Below, piece by piece: positions 11,653-21,606 of a DNA stretch of 64,000 nt. This DNA is from Henricia sp. BOLD:AAB3569. Its lineage: Eukaryota > Echinodermata > Asteroidea > Spinulosida > Echinasteridae. Numbering within the stretch: the first letter of the stretch is position 1; each line of letters starts with the position of its first letter. The notes under the pieces were generated by a model. That model was not told where the DNA came from. It ran no database searches and saw only the letters and a list, made by a program, of their open reading frames with translations. The DNA lies in NCBI GenBank assembly GCA_037783545.1, contig JBBELK010000482.1:310001-374000 (forward strand), given 5' to 3'. Both the position numbers and the translations under genes were made by a program.

Positions 11653-12003
11653 CTGGGCTTCTTCCTCCAAACACCCCCCGGGCCTTGCGATAAGGGCGAC
11701 CCCGTCCCTAACCACGGCCATATGCTCCAGGTAACAGCAAAACGGCCGGTCTTCATCGGCGTCCAACTCCGATAAATCGATCTTCAATTTACGCAGCGTG
11801 AGGATGAATTTCTCGTGCTGCCTCCGGGCCAACTCGAGGTTGAAGCCGGCGTCGTTTTCGCCCTCGCCCGCTTTGCCAGACTGGTTTTTTGTGGCCAAAC
11901 TATCCGGCAAACGACTCACTATTCCCGTGGCGTACATGAACGGTCTATTGCTGTGAAGCTGTTTGTTTGACGATCTACTCATTGTTCTGCTTTGTTTTCG
12001 CAA
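11653..12003 (-). CDS. DDAH-like 5' coding exon, unsplit and divergent
   Basis: Translation from 12003 gives an N-terminal DDAH segment: MYATGIVSRLPDSL, then LARRQHEKFILTLRKLKI, then DGVALIARPGG. DDAH hydrolyses asymmetric dimethylarginine to citrulline and dimethylamine and so relieves inhibition of nitric oxide synthase. The frame ends at CLEEEAQ followed by a GTAAAC donor, in phase 0. This is the position where the second DDAH segment (13615-13771) also ends. Here N-terminal region and substrate loop are one uninterrupted exon. The conserved loop normally reading PDCVFVED is changed to PFCCYLEH, so two acidic substrate-binding positions (Asp73 and Asp79 in human DDAH1 numbering) are Phe and His while the glutamate is kept. 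The catalytic His and Cys would be in later exons, not seen here. The start could be Met 12003 or 11982. It may be an alternative first exon, a neofunctionalised paralogue or a decaying copy. Confidence 0.75.
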
Positions 12004-12995
12004 ACAGCATTCAGATTTTCAGGAGAAAATGATATTCCAGTAATGATTTTCCCGGGAAAATGTCTCTCTGTCACAGGCAGCCGAGCCGCGCGCGATAATA
12101 TGCGCCCAACATATGCGATCTATCGTGTACGCACTATATGTACATGTGGGTGCATGTAATTTTTGACGTGTAGTTGTTTCACGTTTTTTACTTTCTATTA
12201 TTTCTTTTTACCTCAAAGATCGCAATATATTTAAATGAAAGAAAACATGTTTAAGTAGTTAAGCTCTATTATTGTATCCCGACGATCGTTTTAAAATTAC
12301 CAAAAACAAAACAAGTTTACATCAACTGCTTGTTAAAAAATATAGCGCAATTTCGTTTGGCGCAGGTGCCATGAAGGGCGCCACTGTTCGTTTGAAAGCA
12401 ACTAGTTAAGGTGTACAAGAGAAGCCACTACGTAAAAATACAGTCCAGAAAATAGGTTAAACGTTTTGCAATTGTTTTATCGCTTTCATCCTCCATAAAA
12501 TAACGTGCTTCTAGTTCTTGACACCGAAAGTTTATTCGCGACACTTCAGAATTATACAAGAAAAATAATTCCTAAAATCACACCCAAAAAATGATACAAA
12601 TGTGGACAAAATGTCAACATTTGTATCAAATTTATTAACCCCGACGGTCCCTGGGTCATAATTCCTAAAAATAATCACTTGTTAAAAAAAAAAATTGATT
12701 TAACGTCTAAGCCTACAAAACTACAAAAACAGACCCAAAGATTTCAAATTACAATGCGGAAATGCAGTTCTCTTAAAATATCAATCCTTGATCAGAAACA
12801 GTACACGTAACTTATTGAATACAGTGAACGTCTGGATAACAAAGCGCTGATCGCTTTGGAATCGCTTTCAAGACTGTCCTGCTTCAATGATTTCCTCCAG
12901 GTCCAAAAGGGTCCGTTTGAACTAAGTGATTCCCACAGTAATAAAATGTGGCATTTTCCATTTCTGGAAAATCCTGCAGTTAGGGTTTCACAAAA
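12004..12995. other. Intergenic or upstream region of the DDAH-like exon
   Basis: The stretch is AT-rich with homopolymer A runs. A short CpG-rich patch near 12070-12095 lies just upstream of the minus-strand exon and might belong to its promoter, but no TATA element is evident. Confidence 0.35.
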
Positions 12996-13001
12996 CCAAT
13001 T

Positions 13002-13335
13002 ATTATTATTATTATTTCTTTCTGGTATTCATACCACAGATTCCTCAATAGTGCTCATTGCACTGTCACTCGTAAGCGCGAGGAAACCCATGAAGAATTA
13101 GAATTAGAAATGGCCAGAGACACCGGGAAATCCCCTTGCTCTTTACGAAAGAATGCTCTGGGATCTTTAGAGTGCGTTACCAATTACCTAACACACTGGA
13201 CCAACGGCTTTACATCCCTTCCGAAGGATGGAGCAAGTGTGGTTGAGTGCCTTGCCCAAGGGCACAGGAACCCGCAACCCCAAGTTTTCACCCATAATTG
13301 CGAGTCAATGGCCCTAACCACTCGGCCACGGTACC
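13002..13335 (-). repeat. tRNA-Ser-derived SINE, family S (copy 1)
   Basis: On the minus strand the element opens with GTACCGTGGCCGAGTGGTTA, a class II (Ser-like) A box, followed by a degenerate GCGGGTTC B box. A body with CCCTTGGGCAAGGCACTCA follows and an (ATT)n tail ends it. It is flanked by CCAATT at 12996-13001 and 13336-13341. A second nearly full copy is at 31181-31531, and a tail fragment is at 23528-23592. Confidence 0.82.
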
Positions 13336-13430
13336 CCAATTCTGTTGGGTTTTCAGCCTGATTAAACCTAGTGCACGGGATGAGCCGACTACTCAGCGGG
13401 CGTAGCCCCCACCCACAAAAATGTGATCAG

Positions 13431-13581
13431 CAGCCGATTTCACGAAATATTGCATAGCTTGCGCAACTTTTGAAAATGGCATAAGCCCCATAGGCCAGTG
13501 TGTAATTATCACAAGAATGTTGTGCAACTTACGCAATAAAAAGTTGCCCAAGCGGGGCGTAAGGATTCGTGAAATCGGCTG
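13431..13581. mobile_element. CWG-flanked palindromic MITE, family P-a (copy 2)
   Basis: CAGCCGATTTCACGAAA and its mirror form the ends, with CAG (13428-13430) and CTG (13582-13584) outside. It sits only 33 bp beyond the splice donor of the DDAH exon at 13615-13771, inside the presumed next intron. Confidence 0.8.
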
Positions 13582-13614
13582 CTGGTCACGTTCATTTAAT
13601 TTTTTTAAAAATAC

Positions 13615-13771
13615 CTCTTTCTGACGAGATGATTCCGCGGGCCTCGTGATGAGTGCCACGCCCCCGACAGCTACAGCACAATCCTCCACAAATACGCAAT
13701 CGGGCAAAGCCTCGTTGGGTTCAATCTCGCTGAGATGGAGGTTGTTTATCTTGCGAAGAGCCTGAAGGTAG
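13615..13771 (-). CDS. DDAH exon 2 (substrate-loop exon)
   Basis: The exon starts after an AG acceptor (CTATCCTATAAG) and ends at a GTATTT donor. It encodes YLQALRKINNLHLSEIEPNE, then ALPDCVFVEDCAVA, then GGVALITRPAESSRQKE, a close match to the part of DDAH that holds the guanidinium-binding acidic residues in PDCVFVED and the ITRP arginine. It joins exon 1 (14506-14663) in frame: GA from exon 1 plus C gives Asp. It ends in phase 0 at the residue where the divergent exon 11653-12003 also ends. All acidic loop residues are intact, unlike in that copy. The catalytic His and Cys should lie in later exons to the left, which I cannot find in this window. Confidence 0.85.
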
Positions 13772-14059
13772 CTTATAGGATAGCAATTGTACAATTTATG
13801 CTCTATTTTGTCTCTTGGTTTTGCACAAGCCCAATAATGACCAACATAAAAGGATCAGTTTTTTTTTGAAAATACCATTTTAGATGGAAATAAATTCATG
13901 TGGTGTTTGGTACCCTTGCTATCAACACTTTTGAAATTCGTCAAAAATGGAATTCGTCAAAAAGTTTTATCAGCAAATAATATACTGGGCCTCAATTCTT
14001 CAATGCTGAAATTGGGTTTTTCCCGTTAGATCTGCGCTAATGGTTTCCGAGACATTCTA

Positions 14060-14490
14060 ATCTCAATATTTTGTATTTTTCCGTAGACATTGAACAAAGA
14101 TTTGAACAAAATTACCTAATGAAATCAACAGATCATCCAATTTTAAGATATACTTCCCACTTGCACTTCTGTCGGAAATGTTGCATTTCTGAGATAAATA
14201 AATATAAAATTAATGCATAAAGTAATGCACAAAACTACTGTGCAAGCGGTCCGTGAGTGAGGGCGACAACAGAGGGCGCTGCACGCGCGTGTGAATGGTT
14301 ATCTTGTGCACTAACTGAATGCAATTTTTGAAGGAGAAAATGTGATTTTTCTCCAGAAAAGCAACATTTGCGACAAAAGTGCAAGTGGGAAGTATATCTT
14401 AAAATTGGATGATCTGTTGATTCCAGGAGGTAATTTCCTCCTAACCTTTGTTCAATGTATACGGAAAAAATACCCAATATTTAACCTCCA
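14060..14490. mobile_element. Foldback element inside the DDAH intron
   Basis: Two arms of about 130 bp (14068-14190 and 14340-14480) are inverted copies, sharing ATCAACAGATCATCCAATTT and CTTCCCACTTGCACTT. The centre is a non-repetitive CpG-containing segment. It occupies most of the 734-bp intron between DDAH exons 1 and 2, which are contiguous in the neighbouring paralogous exon. Confidence 0.75.
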
Positions 14491-14505
14491 TTTCACATAA
14501 CTCAC

Positions 14506-14663
14506 TCCGCATGTTGCCTTTTGGCTAAATCCAAGTCAACTTCCTCCTCCGAGTTGCTACGCAAAGCCTCGTCCTTTAAGCTGTTCGGCACCACGGGGCA
14601 CACCAAGCACGCGTTGTACTCAAACGCTTCTTTGTTTGCCGCTAACGGTTTGGACTTGGACAT
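14506..14663 (-). CDS. DDAH exon 1 (start exon)
   Basis: The ATG at 14663 opens MSKSKPLAANKEAFEYNA, then CLVCPVVPNSLKDEA, then EEEVDLDLAKRQHA, followed by a GTGAGT donor at 14505. The order VVPNSL..LDLAKRQH is the usual DDAH N-terminus (a short beta strand, then an ExxxxxDxxxAxxQH helix). The exon is 158 nt and ends in phase 2, which joins exon 2 in frame. Together exons 1 and 2 give about 105 residues, roughly the first third of a DDAH. No upstream in-frame ATG is preferred. The gene continues off the left side or is truncated; I cannot tell which. Confidence 0.82.
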
Positions 14664-15378
14664 TTTCTTGAGGTTCCACGAGCTATCTTACTTTGCACAA
14701 TTTTGTTGGTGGGTTGTCAACCTGTAGTTTTAGAAATGGGCAAGAATACACCAGTCGCCCGATAGATTTGCATAAATCCTTGAGTCCCGCCTTCACGCTG
14801 TGGCTGTGCCGCTCGCGTACGAGTGAGTCAAGCACCAGACTATCTGGCAAATCAGGCCATTTCCAGGTGGTGCAAGCTGGTACATAGTAACCGGCGCGAA
14901 CGTCTGTGTGGTACCTGGAATACCTCGCACATTACTCTATGCATTTTTAAGCTGAACCATCCAAAATTACATGTTGAAATGAACATGTTAAAACATGTAC
15001 TCCTTGTGAATTTTCGTCAAAATAACGAAATAGAACATGTTTTTTTACTTGAAATCGATGTCAACTTTGAAAGCTCGAACTTTTCCAAATGATGCATTGA
15101 TGCATTAAAGAATGTTGAGAAACGATTTTGGGTTCTGTGACTGGTTTGAAGTTGCCGAACAACTTGTTCCATCAACATGCTCAAGCTTGAAAATACATAG
15201 AATAATGTTCGAGGTACTCCAGGTACCAGATTTGCCAGGTATAGCATAGTGCAGACTCACTCGTAAGAGAGCGCCATATAGCGCAAAGGCAGGACTCTAG
15301 CATTTATGCAAATATAAGGCAGGACTCTAGCATTTGTGATGGCGTGTTCATGTTCTTAAACATTCTCAGCTCTATAGT
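14664..15378. other. Upstream region of DDAH exon 1
   Basis: This stretch would contain the promoter of the split DDAH copy. GTGGTACCTGGAATACCTCG near 14909 and AGGTACTCCAGGTACCAG near 15210 are loosely inverted. A direct repeat, GGCAGGACTCTAGCATTT, occurs at 15288 and 15319. Nothing else is supported. Confidence 0.35.
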
Positions 15379-15980
15379 GATGTCCCCTAACTTGGCGCAC
15401 TTCGACAACTCACTGGAAATCCGCTCACCTTATAGCAAAACCCCGTAGTAGAATTAGTTGAAACTTACACACCTTGTAGTATAATTCATAGGCTCCAAGA
15501 AAAAGTAATACTTTAATATTTTGACTCATCAACAAGTACAGAATAACACGAACAATCAGGACAAAACGATGAACACCTCTTTCCCGAAATCGCCCGGAAT
15601 GTCCCCTAACGTGGAGCGCGTCGCTGATTGGCTGAAACGGTTTGATGCCTTACTACGATGGCCCACAAAGACCACTTGCACGCACACACTGTGACACAGT
15701 ACACAACGCCAGTATGCCTGGTTTTATTCACGTGAAATGCCTATTACAGGCTTCCGTGTATGGTGTCATGACAACCTGAAGCGAACGGCGATGCCTTCAC
15801 ATTCCGGTGAATTTCTAGTAACTGAATGATTCTTCTCCGTATTTTAGTTTTGGAATTTATGAAGGTACTTGAGAACTTTATTTCCATTTAATGCCAAGTG
15901 CAACAGATTGTTTATTGCGCCAAGAAAGAACGAAAAGTAAAGCCCGCCACGTTAGGGGCCGCGCCACGTTGGGGGACATC
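15379..15980. mobile_element. TIR element of about 600 bp
   Basis: The left end GATGTCCCCTAACTTGGCGC mirrors the right end GCGCCACGTTGGGGGACATC. Internal copies of the same word occur at about 15598 and 15943. No coding frame is seen. The second 553-bp palindrome is inserted 10 bp beyond its right end. Confidence 0.65.
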
Positions 15981-15990
15981 AACAATACTG

Positions 15991-16543
15991 TACCCCTAGA
16001 ACTATGGGGGATACAGTATCCCCCATAGGTTATGTTGTTTTTTTCCAATATGGCGGCGCCTGAACTTTAAGATCGGACCGATACGGTTTAAGCTAGCGCA
16101 ATAATCCGCTCCCCAATCGCCACCAAACTCCGTCTGATAGTTCTTGAGACACTCACCTTGCGTGTGTCTACGGAATTTCGGTACCATTTGTCCACTAAAT
16201 TCTCCGAAAATAATGTTGGGAAATGAACGGGAACATGTGTGATGCATCCACATGCATTTTACCGAATGCCTCAATCATGCATGTGGATGCATCGCACATG
16301 TTCCCGTTCATTTCCCAACATTATTTTCGGAGAATTTAGTGGACAAATGGTACCGAAATTCCGTAGACACACGCAAGGTGAGTGTCTCAAGAACTATCAG
16401 ACGGAGTTTGGTGGCGATTGGGGAGCGGATTATTGCGCTAGCTTAAACCGTATCGGTCCGATCTTAAAGTTCAGGCGCCGCCATATTGGAAAAAAACAAC
16501 ATAACCTATGGGGGATACTGTATCCCCCATAGTTCTAGGGGTA
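15991..16543. mobile_element. 553-bp near-perfect palindrome, Mutator-like MITE (copy 2)
   Basis: The length matches copy 1 (10713-11265) and only a few substitutions separate them by eye. It is flanked by the 10-bp direct repeat AACAATACTG (15981-15990 and 16544-16553). Such similarity suggests recent movement or gene conversion. Confidence 0.88.
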
Positions 16544-16775
16544 AACAATACTGGTGAAAAGACCACATCCCAATAAAAAATGATAAAGCAAGAGCTGAGA
16601 TTATCTAATAATATCTTAGCTAGGGGGCCATCCATGTGATCCAGTGCCATGAACCCTGGATGAACTAACCATGGCAAGTGTTATCCAGCCCTGGTATTGG
16701 GTGACGTCACGCAAGCGCTTCGCAGGAAACATTGCCAAGTTGAGCATGCAGTGCAGTGATCCGGTGCCGCGCGCG

Positions 16776-16948
16776 CCTAGCGCCATAGTCTTTGTGAAAG
16801 ACGGTCTAACGTTGCTTGGTTCGTGTGGACAGGGAACTAGTTTATGCGCCGTACGTGCGGTCGATATTGCACTGTGTGGACAGGGAACTAGTTTATGGGT
16901 AGTGTTTGTAAGACCGTCTTTGGAATCTCTTCACGTGTCACGTGGTTT
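16776..16948. repeat. Left arm of a distant inverted repeat
   Basis: The segment from GCGCCTAGCGCCATAGTC to CACGTGTCACGTGG reappears inverted at about 21050-21225, sharing AAAGAC.GTCTAACGTT, AACTAGTTTATG, TCTTTGGAATCTCTTCAC and CACGTG. Inside the arm GTGTGGACAGGGAACTAGTT occurs twice (16823 and 16880). The arms bracket the plus-strand gene fragment at 18 kb. Confidence 0.7.
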
Positions 16949-17100
16949 GCTCGCGAAATTCCGAGCACATTCCTACGTGACGTAATGATTAGCATATCCT
17001 GTTTCCGAATGTACGGCGTGTGGAGGTCGTGTACCTAGACCTGTACCTCGAAGTAGTTGTACTGTATGCAAGACTTTCCACACGACGTAACGATAAACAA

Positions 17101-17206
17101 AAATGTCCGTGGTGATTTTGAGGATTTATGATGGCGGATCTTCACCGTGTTAACAGAAGCGACAAGGATTATATCAAAAGACAGACAGTTTAGCAAAGGA
17201 TGCAGG
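17101..17206 (+). other. CpG-rich possible 5' exon or promoter region
   Basis: After a CpG-rich stretch containing TGACGTAA, the sequence TTTATGATGGCGGATCTTC resembles a YY1-type start-site motif. It opens the short frame MADLHRVNRSDKDYIKRQTV before a stop. ATGCAG|GTACTT at 17202 could be a donor. This might be the 5' exon of the plus-strand gene whose end lies at 18073-18646, but the frame does not connect, so the link is speculative. Confidence 0.25.
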
Positions 17207-17552
17207 TACTTCTCAGCGGCGTAGGTGCAATTAAGATTTGAAGAAAGGTAGGAATGCTGTAAAATGATGGTGTTTACAAAATATCCGCATATGCTGAAGG
17301 AGAATTGTAACGAACGACATGTTTGCATAGGCCATTGAGGAAGAAATGTTTCTTCCTCCATGCATATAGGCCTACACACATGTCATGACACACTACACAT
17401 GCTACATGATGCAGATTCACTCGCATCGTGGTAAAATTTTACTGAAATGCCTGCACTACATTTGTCTTAAGTTATTACGGCATAATATCACCAAAACGTA
17501 AAATTCCGTTAAGAAATCTTAATTTTATTGTGGAAATGTTAATGATTTCGGA

Positions 17553-17771
17553 AAGAATTGGGAAGTTGATCACGGCTTCAGACCTTGCGTGCATACTGCT
17601 TGCAAAACATATGAGACAGGTTTGTAAATTTCTAAGTGATTCCTCGCAAAATCTTAAATTTTGCCACTCGAAATGTTGTTAATTTGCCATTAAATATGCA
17701 CATTCCAATGCTAGATCTGAGATAATTCATTTTAAAGAAAACAATTATGATCAACTTCCCAAATCTTGTCA
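17553..17771. repeat. Interspersed repeat with GGGAAGTTGATCA termini, family Q (copy 1)
   Basis: The left end GAATTGGGAAGTTGATCA is mirrored by ATGATCAACTTCCCAAATC on the right. The interior has GGCTTCAGACCTTG and ACATTCCAATGCTAG words. Related copies lie at about 20160-20480, 24804-24955 and 53708-53865. Confidence 0.7.
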
Positions 17772-17813
17772 CGGTGACGACCCTCCTGAGTTTGTCCTCC
17801 AGATGGGGGGCTG

Positions 17814-17840
17814 GGGAGGGGGGGGGGGGGGGGGGGGGAC
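17814..17840. repeat. Poly-G tract
   Basis: This is a nearly uninterrupted run of G on the plus strand. The tract and CCTCCAGATGGGGGG flank a short inverted CTCCAGAT/CTGGAGGAC pair (17797-17930). Confidence 0.8.
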
Positions 17841-18072
17841 AATATAGCCATGTGGGGAAACGCACATAGCAGCTAACAGGAAAGCATCATAGCATGGGCT
17901 CTATTTGTTCACACTTCCAATCTGGAGGACAAACCGGGTAAATTTGGTCTGCAGGAAACACGTTTTAGCAATGAAAATATTTCAAGTGTTTGCTTGAAAA
18001 CACTTTAATTATGTCATGCTCCATTGCATTCTAACCATTTCTTTCACTTTCGTTTCTCTTTTTTCTCCTCAG

Positions 18073-18147
18073 ACCCACAAATTAGCAGAGTTTCAATAAA
18101 GTACGATACAGAAGATGGAATCTCTGTCGGCAAAGTATTTCTGCGAG
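18073..18147 (+). CDS. Internal coding exon of an unidentified gene
   Basis: A strong polypyrimidine tract and acceptor (CTCTTTTTTCTCCTCAG) precede this 75-nt exon. A GTAAAATT donor follows. In the only open frame it reads PQISRVSIKYDTEDG then ISVGKVFLR. The donor phase carries one base into the next exon, which starts at 18633 and continues the frame to a stop. The alternation of charged and hydrophobic residues suggests a beta hairpin. I do not recognise the family. Upstream exons are not identified; the CpG-rich stretch near 17.1 kb is a candidate start. Confidence 0.6.
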
Positions 18148-18632
18148 GTAAAATTTGTTGTAATTTATAATCTTTTCTTTAACAAAAATTCCAATGTCAC
18201 AAGATAGCAGTCAATCCACCCATGATGTCACACACAAACCCCGGGCACAAACCCATGTTGAGCATTTACTGGTATTTCCTCTTGCAGTCTCTGTACAGGG
18301 GAACAGTGACAATAATCACATAATTATTAATACAAGATCCACCTTATAAGAAGCTTTTCATGCTGATATTACAAAAATCATGTTAAAACAGGGCACTTTT
18401 GCCTACACAAGTGTTCAGTTCAGCTTTATGCATGAACAACTCGTACAGGTCTGCTTGAAACAGTGTAGTATAGAGACCAGACCTGTGGAAAATGCTGTGT
18501 CCTTGATGTGCATTTGGATGAGCCACGGGGGAAAATGAATTTAGTAATTACAATTAAACGCTGTTTTAGACAGATTCTTACCAAATTCTCACGATTTACT
18601 ATCGTATGCGATTATTTTGCTTTTTTCTTCAG

Positions 18633-18828
18633 AAAATGAGGAATAAGATTGACCTCCATCTACACGGGATTCTCATCAGTCCGTATACTTCCTGACTACT
18701 TGCGGATTCTCCCAACAGAAGAGTGTGCAATCCTTTGTCTCCACGCTTTGTTCTTCTTTTAATGTAAAATGTCCTGTTGCTGCTTCGTGTCTAGGGTTTC
18801 CATATTTGATGAATGATGGAAAATTAAA
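18633..18828 (+). CDS. Terminal exon with stop codon and 3' UTR
   Basis: The acceptor TTTTTTCTTCAG at 18632 joins in frame with the exon ending at 18147: the carried G plus AA gives Glu, then Asn-Glu-Glu and TAA at 18644-18646. The protein therefore ends ..GKVFLRENEE. The rest would be 3' UTR, with a possible ATTAAA polyadenylation signal at 18823-18828. The acidic tail and the clean splice junction support a real gene end, but without homology the call stays moderate. Confidence 0.5.
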
Positions 18829-19900
18829 GCCACACAAGACTTTTTATTTCAAATGTCCTGCAGCTAGCTGCACGACTTTGTGACTTATGTCAATTGCAAC
18901 GGACAGCCACACACAAAACAGTAGTCTTTAATCAGAATGAATTAGACTGTATTGAAGCCTTGCTTGACAAATTCTCTTTTGAGCATGTAATCGGCTACAT
19001 GTAAGTACATGTGTGTACACTCCATGGTGTATTCACATAACATGGAGGCCTAATTGAAAGGTACAACTTCCATGCAGATGTACATGTAACTAGGACAGTT
19101 CTTTAAGAATCATGAATGAACCTACATGTTGAAATTTTGAGCAAACTGTCCAAGGAGGGAATAGACACATTTTGTGGTGATGCTTGGCTTACTGATGTCG
19201 TGAGATTAGCTAGTGGATTTTGAAAGTTCATTTTTCTGAGCTATAAAGGTACATGTACATGTACATGTATATTCCTGCTTAAACTTAAAGAGCAGAATGA
19301 ATTTGGGCCATGGGGTCAAAGACTTGCGACGTGTCACAAGTATACCAAATCCATCACATCTCGCAACGGGTTCAGCGAGTTCCGATGGATTTGGCTACTT
19401 TTGCGACACGTCACAATTCTTTGTGATATCAACCCCTGCTCCTGTATAGAAAAGCGTACATGTGAACAAAATTTGACAGTTTGAGTCCACTGGGAAGCAT
19501 GCCTCCAACTACACGAAATAAATGCTACTGTACATAACAATTGAACTCTGACCTCCAAGTTTTTGTTTATTCTTTACATGTATAGTCATCAGTGCTTGGG
19601 ACAATTATTTTTTTGGAAAGACAAGTAAATTCATAAACGTGCCTGCATTGATATAGCAACACAGCAAGCTGTATTAATAACGTCACTTATAAGATTTGTA
19701 TTAATTATTAGTACTATAGTAAAACAATATGCTTATCACAAGAAAATGTTTATGCCCTATCTTTCAATCATTGCTTTCATTCCTTAGGTTTAAAGACATG
19801 ATTGGTAAACTTTCAAAAATGGTACCAAACGCATTACAGAACTAAAGTATGCCTTTTAAAATTTCACTCGGCCATAATTCAAAACCCTTTAAAATACATG
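18829..19900. other. Intergenic DNA with one foldback
   Basis: ACATGTACATGTACATGTA occurs at 19250-19268. At about 19318-19425 the two halves are inverted copies (GCGACGTGTCACAAG, ACCAAATCCATC), a foldback of roughly 105 bp. No gene is recognised. Confidence 0.5.
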
Positions 19901-20227
19901 CATGGTTTTTGTGTTGAATAAATGGTAAATAATTCATTTGCAAATTGTCAACAACAAAAACAAAAAACTATCTGGCAATTTCGCGCACGAAGGTACCGGA
20001 TCATGGCTTCAGACCTTGTGTGCAAAACATGCGAGACAGGCTGAACAAATGCATGGTTTTTGTGTTGAATAAATGGTAAATAATTTTATTTGCAAATTGT
20101 CAACAACAAAATAGTTGGCAATTTCTCATAATAAGGTACCAGTAGGGGCCTACCCGAAAGAATTGAGAAGGTGATCATGGCTTCAGACCTTGTGTGCAAA
20201 ACATATGAGACAGGCTGAACAAATGTG
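19901..20227. repeat. Tandem duplication of a 150-180-bp unit
   Basis: Two head-to-tail units both begin GCATGGTTTTTGTGTTGAAT and run through GCAAATTGTCAACAACAAAA to GACAGGCTGAACAAAT. The second unit contains additional sequence (GGGCCTACCCGAAAGAATTG). Confidence 0.75.
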
Positions 20228-20480
20228 TTTTTTCCCAAAATTTTAAATTTTTGCCACTTGATATAGACCCCTTGCACGACGGCCATGACAGAGGGCAGGT
20301 TTTTATATTTAAATGTGTGACAATCGATCCATCAAGTGCATACTCGTGCATGACGCAATGTGACCAGGTGATGCCTTCTGTCATGGCCGCTGTGCAAGGG
20401 GTCTATTTTTTCCCATCAAATCTGCACATTACAATGCTAGCCGAGTCATTTTGTTTTTAAAGAAACAATTATGATCAACT
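20160..20480. repeat. Family Q repeat (copy 2) split by a palindromic MITE
   Basis: AAGAATTGAGAAGGTGATCA and AATTATGATCAACTTCTGAA are the outer ends. The copy is interrupted at 20263-20406 by a palindrome whose ends read TATAGACCCCTTGCACGACG and its mirror; that palindrome also carries inverted GGCCATGACAGA. The nested order shows that the palindrome is younger. Confidence 0.7.
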
Positions 20481-20523
20481 TCTGAACCCTTTACCAATGG
20501 TATTATTTTATATGAAAAAGGAA

Positions 20524-20671
20524 AGAATTTACAAGTCAACTTCATCTACTTACTAAAATTTCTTTTCCTGCATGCCAAATTTGTTTTTCTATCAGATCTG
20601 CACCTAATGACGGCTAACATTGGTTATTTAGTAATTTTGTCAAGGAATAGTGATGTCCGACTTGTAAATTC
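20524..20671. repeat. Foldback of about 148 bp
   Basis: GAATTTACAAGTCAACTTCAT near 20525 is mirrored by GATGTCCGACTTGTAAATTC near 20652. The inner sequence is unrelated. It is probably a MITE; no TSD could be fixed. Confidence 0.55.
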
Positions 20672-21049
20672 TTACTCGTTAAATCAACAGAGGAAGGAAA
20701 ACATTTATCGTTGCTGCATGTCCCAGTTTCCGGACACGGTTCGAAATTTTTTATTTTTGTAAAATGTCCTTCGAAGATCTGTCTCTCCTAATTTTGATTA
20801 GCCCCTGCTTCTGGCGGTCATTATTTATACTCAGAAATCTATAGAAGCAAACCTAAAAAAGTCCAACGACGATCGACTTGGGGAGCACATCGGTACGTCT
20901 GCAGGGCGTACAGTGCGCTCCCGTACGTCCATATCCGTTATCATGTCACCAGTCTTACATCATTATTCATGAGCAATGATATCATCTTTGCGATTGGGCG
21001 ATTCCAAAATGACCTTCGTTTGAATATGTATGTTCAGGTCAAAGTCCCT

Positions 21050-21225
21050 GGTCTCACGTGACAGGTGAAGAGATTCCAAAGACTGTCTTACAGACTGAAC
21101 CCAATGGCACATAAACTAGTACCCTGTCCACACGGTGCAATGTCGACCGCGCACGTACACGAACCAAGCAACGTAAGACAGTCTTTCACAAAGACTACTA
21201 GCGCCAGTGCAGTGCCAAACTCAGT
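21050..21225. repeat. Right arm of the distant inverted repeat
   Basis: This is the inverted, diverged partner of 16776-16948, sharing CACGTGACAGGTGAAGAG, AACTAGTACCCTGTCCACAC and AGTCTTTCACAAAGAC. The pair may be the long termini of a 4.4-kb element, or two copies of one repeat in opposite orientation. Confidence 0.65.
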
Positions 21226-21606
21226 GGTATGGTACTGGTTGGTGCTGGAGCGGACGAACTGGGCGAGCAAACCACTGCGAAAGTTGTCATCTACAAAATG
21301 ATGTAGCCTGCCTAGCTCGAGGGCAAATCATGAAGAAACAAATACTGACCACTGGATGGAGCACGCTACTGGGGACCAACTGTTGCCTGCTCGTCCTCTA
21401 CCTTTGTGGACTTTGGTTTACAAAAAGATTTTAAATCTTTCCTTTTCGTTCTAAATTTCGTCGTGAACATAGGCCGCACGAAACTGAAATATAGAAAGCT
21501 AGCTTGAGTGGCGCCCTCTTGGGGTCGTGAAAGTGGTTGCAGCGCGTAGGCGGGGCATGCAAACAAGTGGGGGTTGGGGAGAGACAAATCTCAAATCAAG
21601 TATTAA

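Noticed and set aside
13880..13935. Weak similarity of the DDAH intron (ATTCATGTGGTGTTTGGTAC) to 32370-32420
   Set aside because: The match is short and imperfect. It may be a decayed repeat but cannot be delimited.
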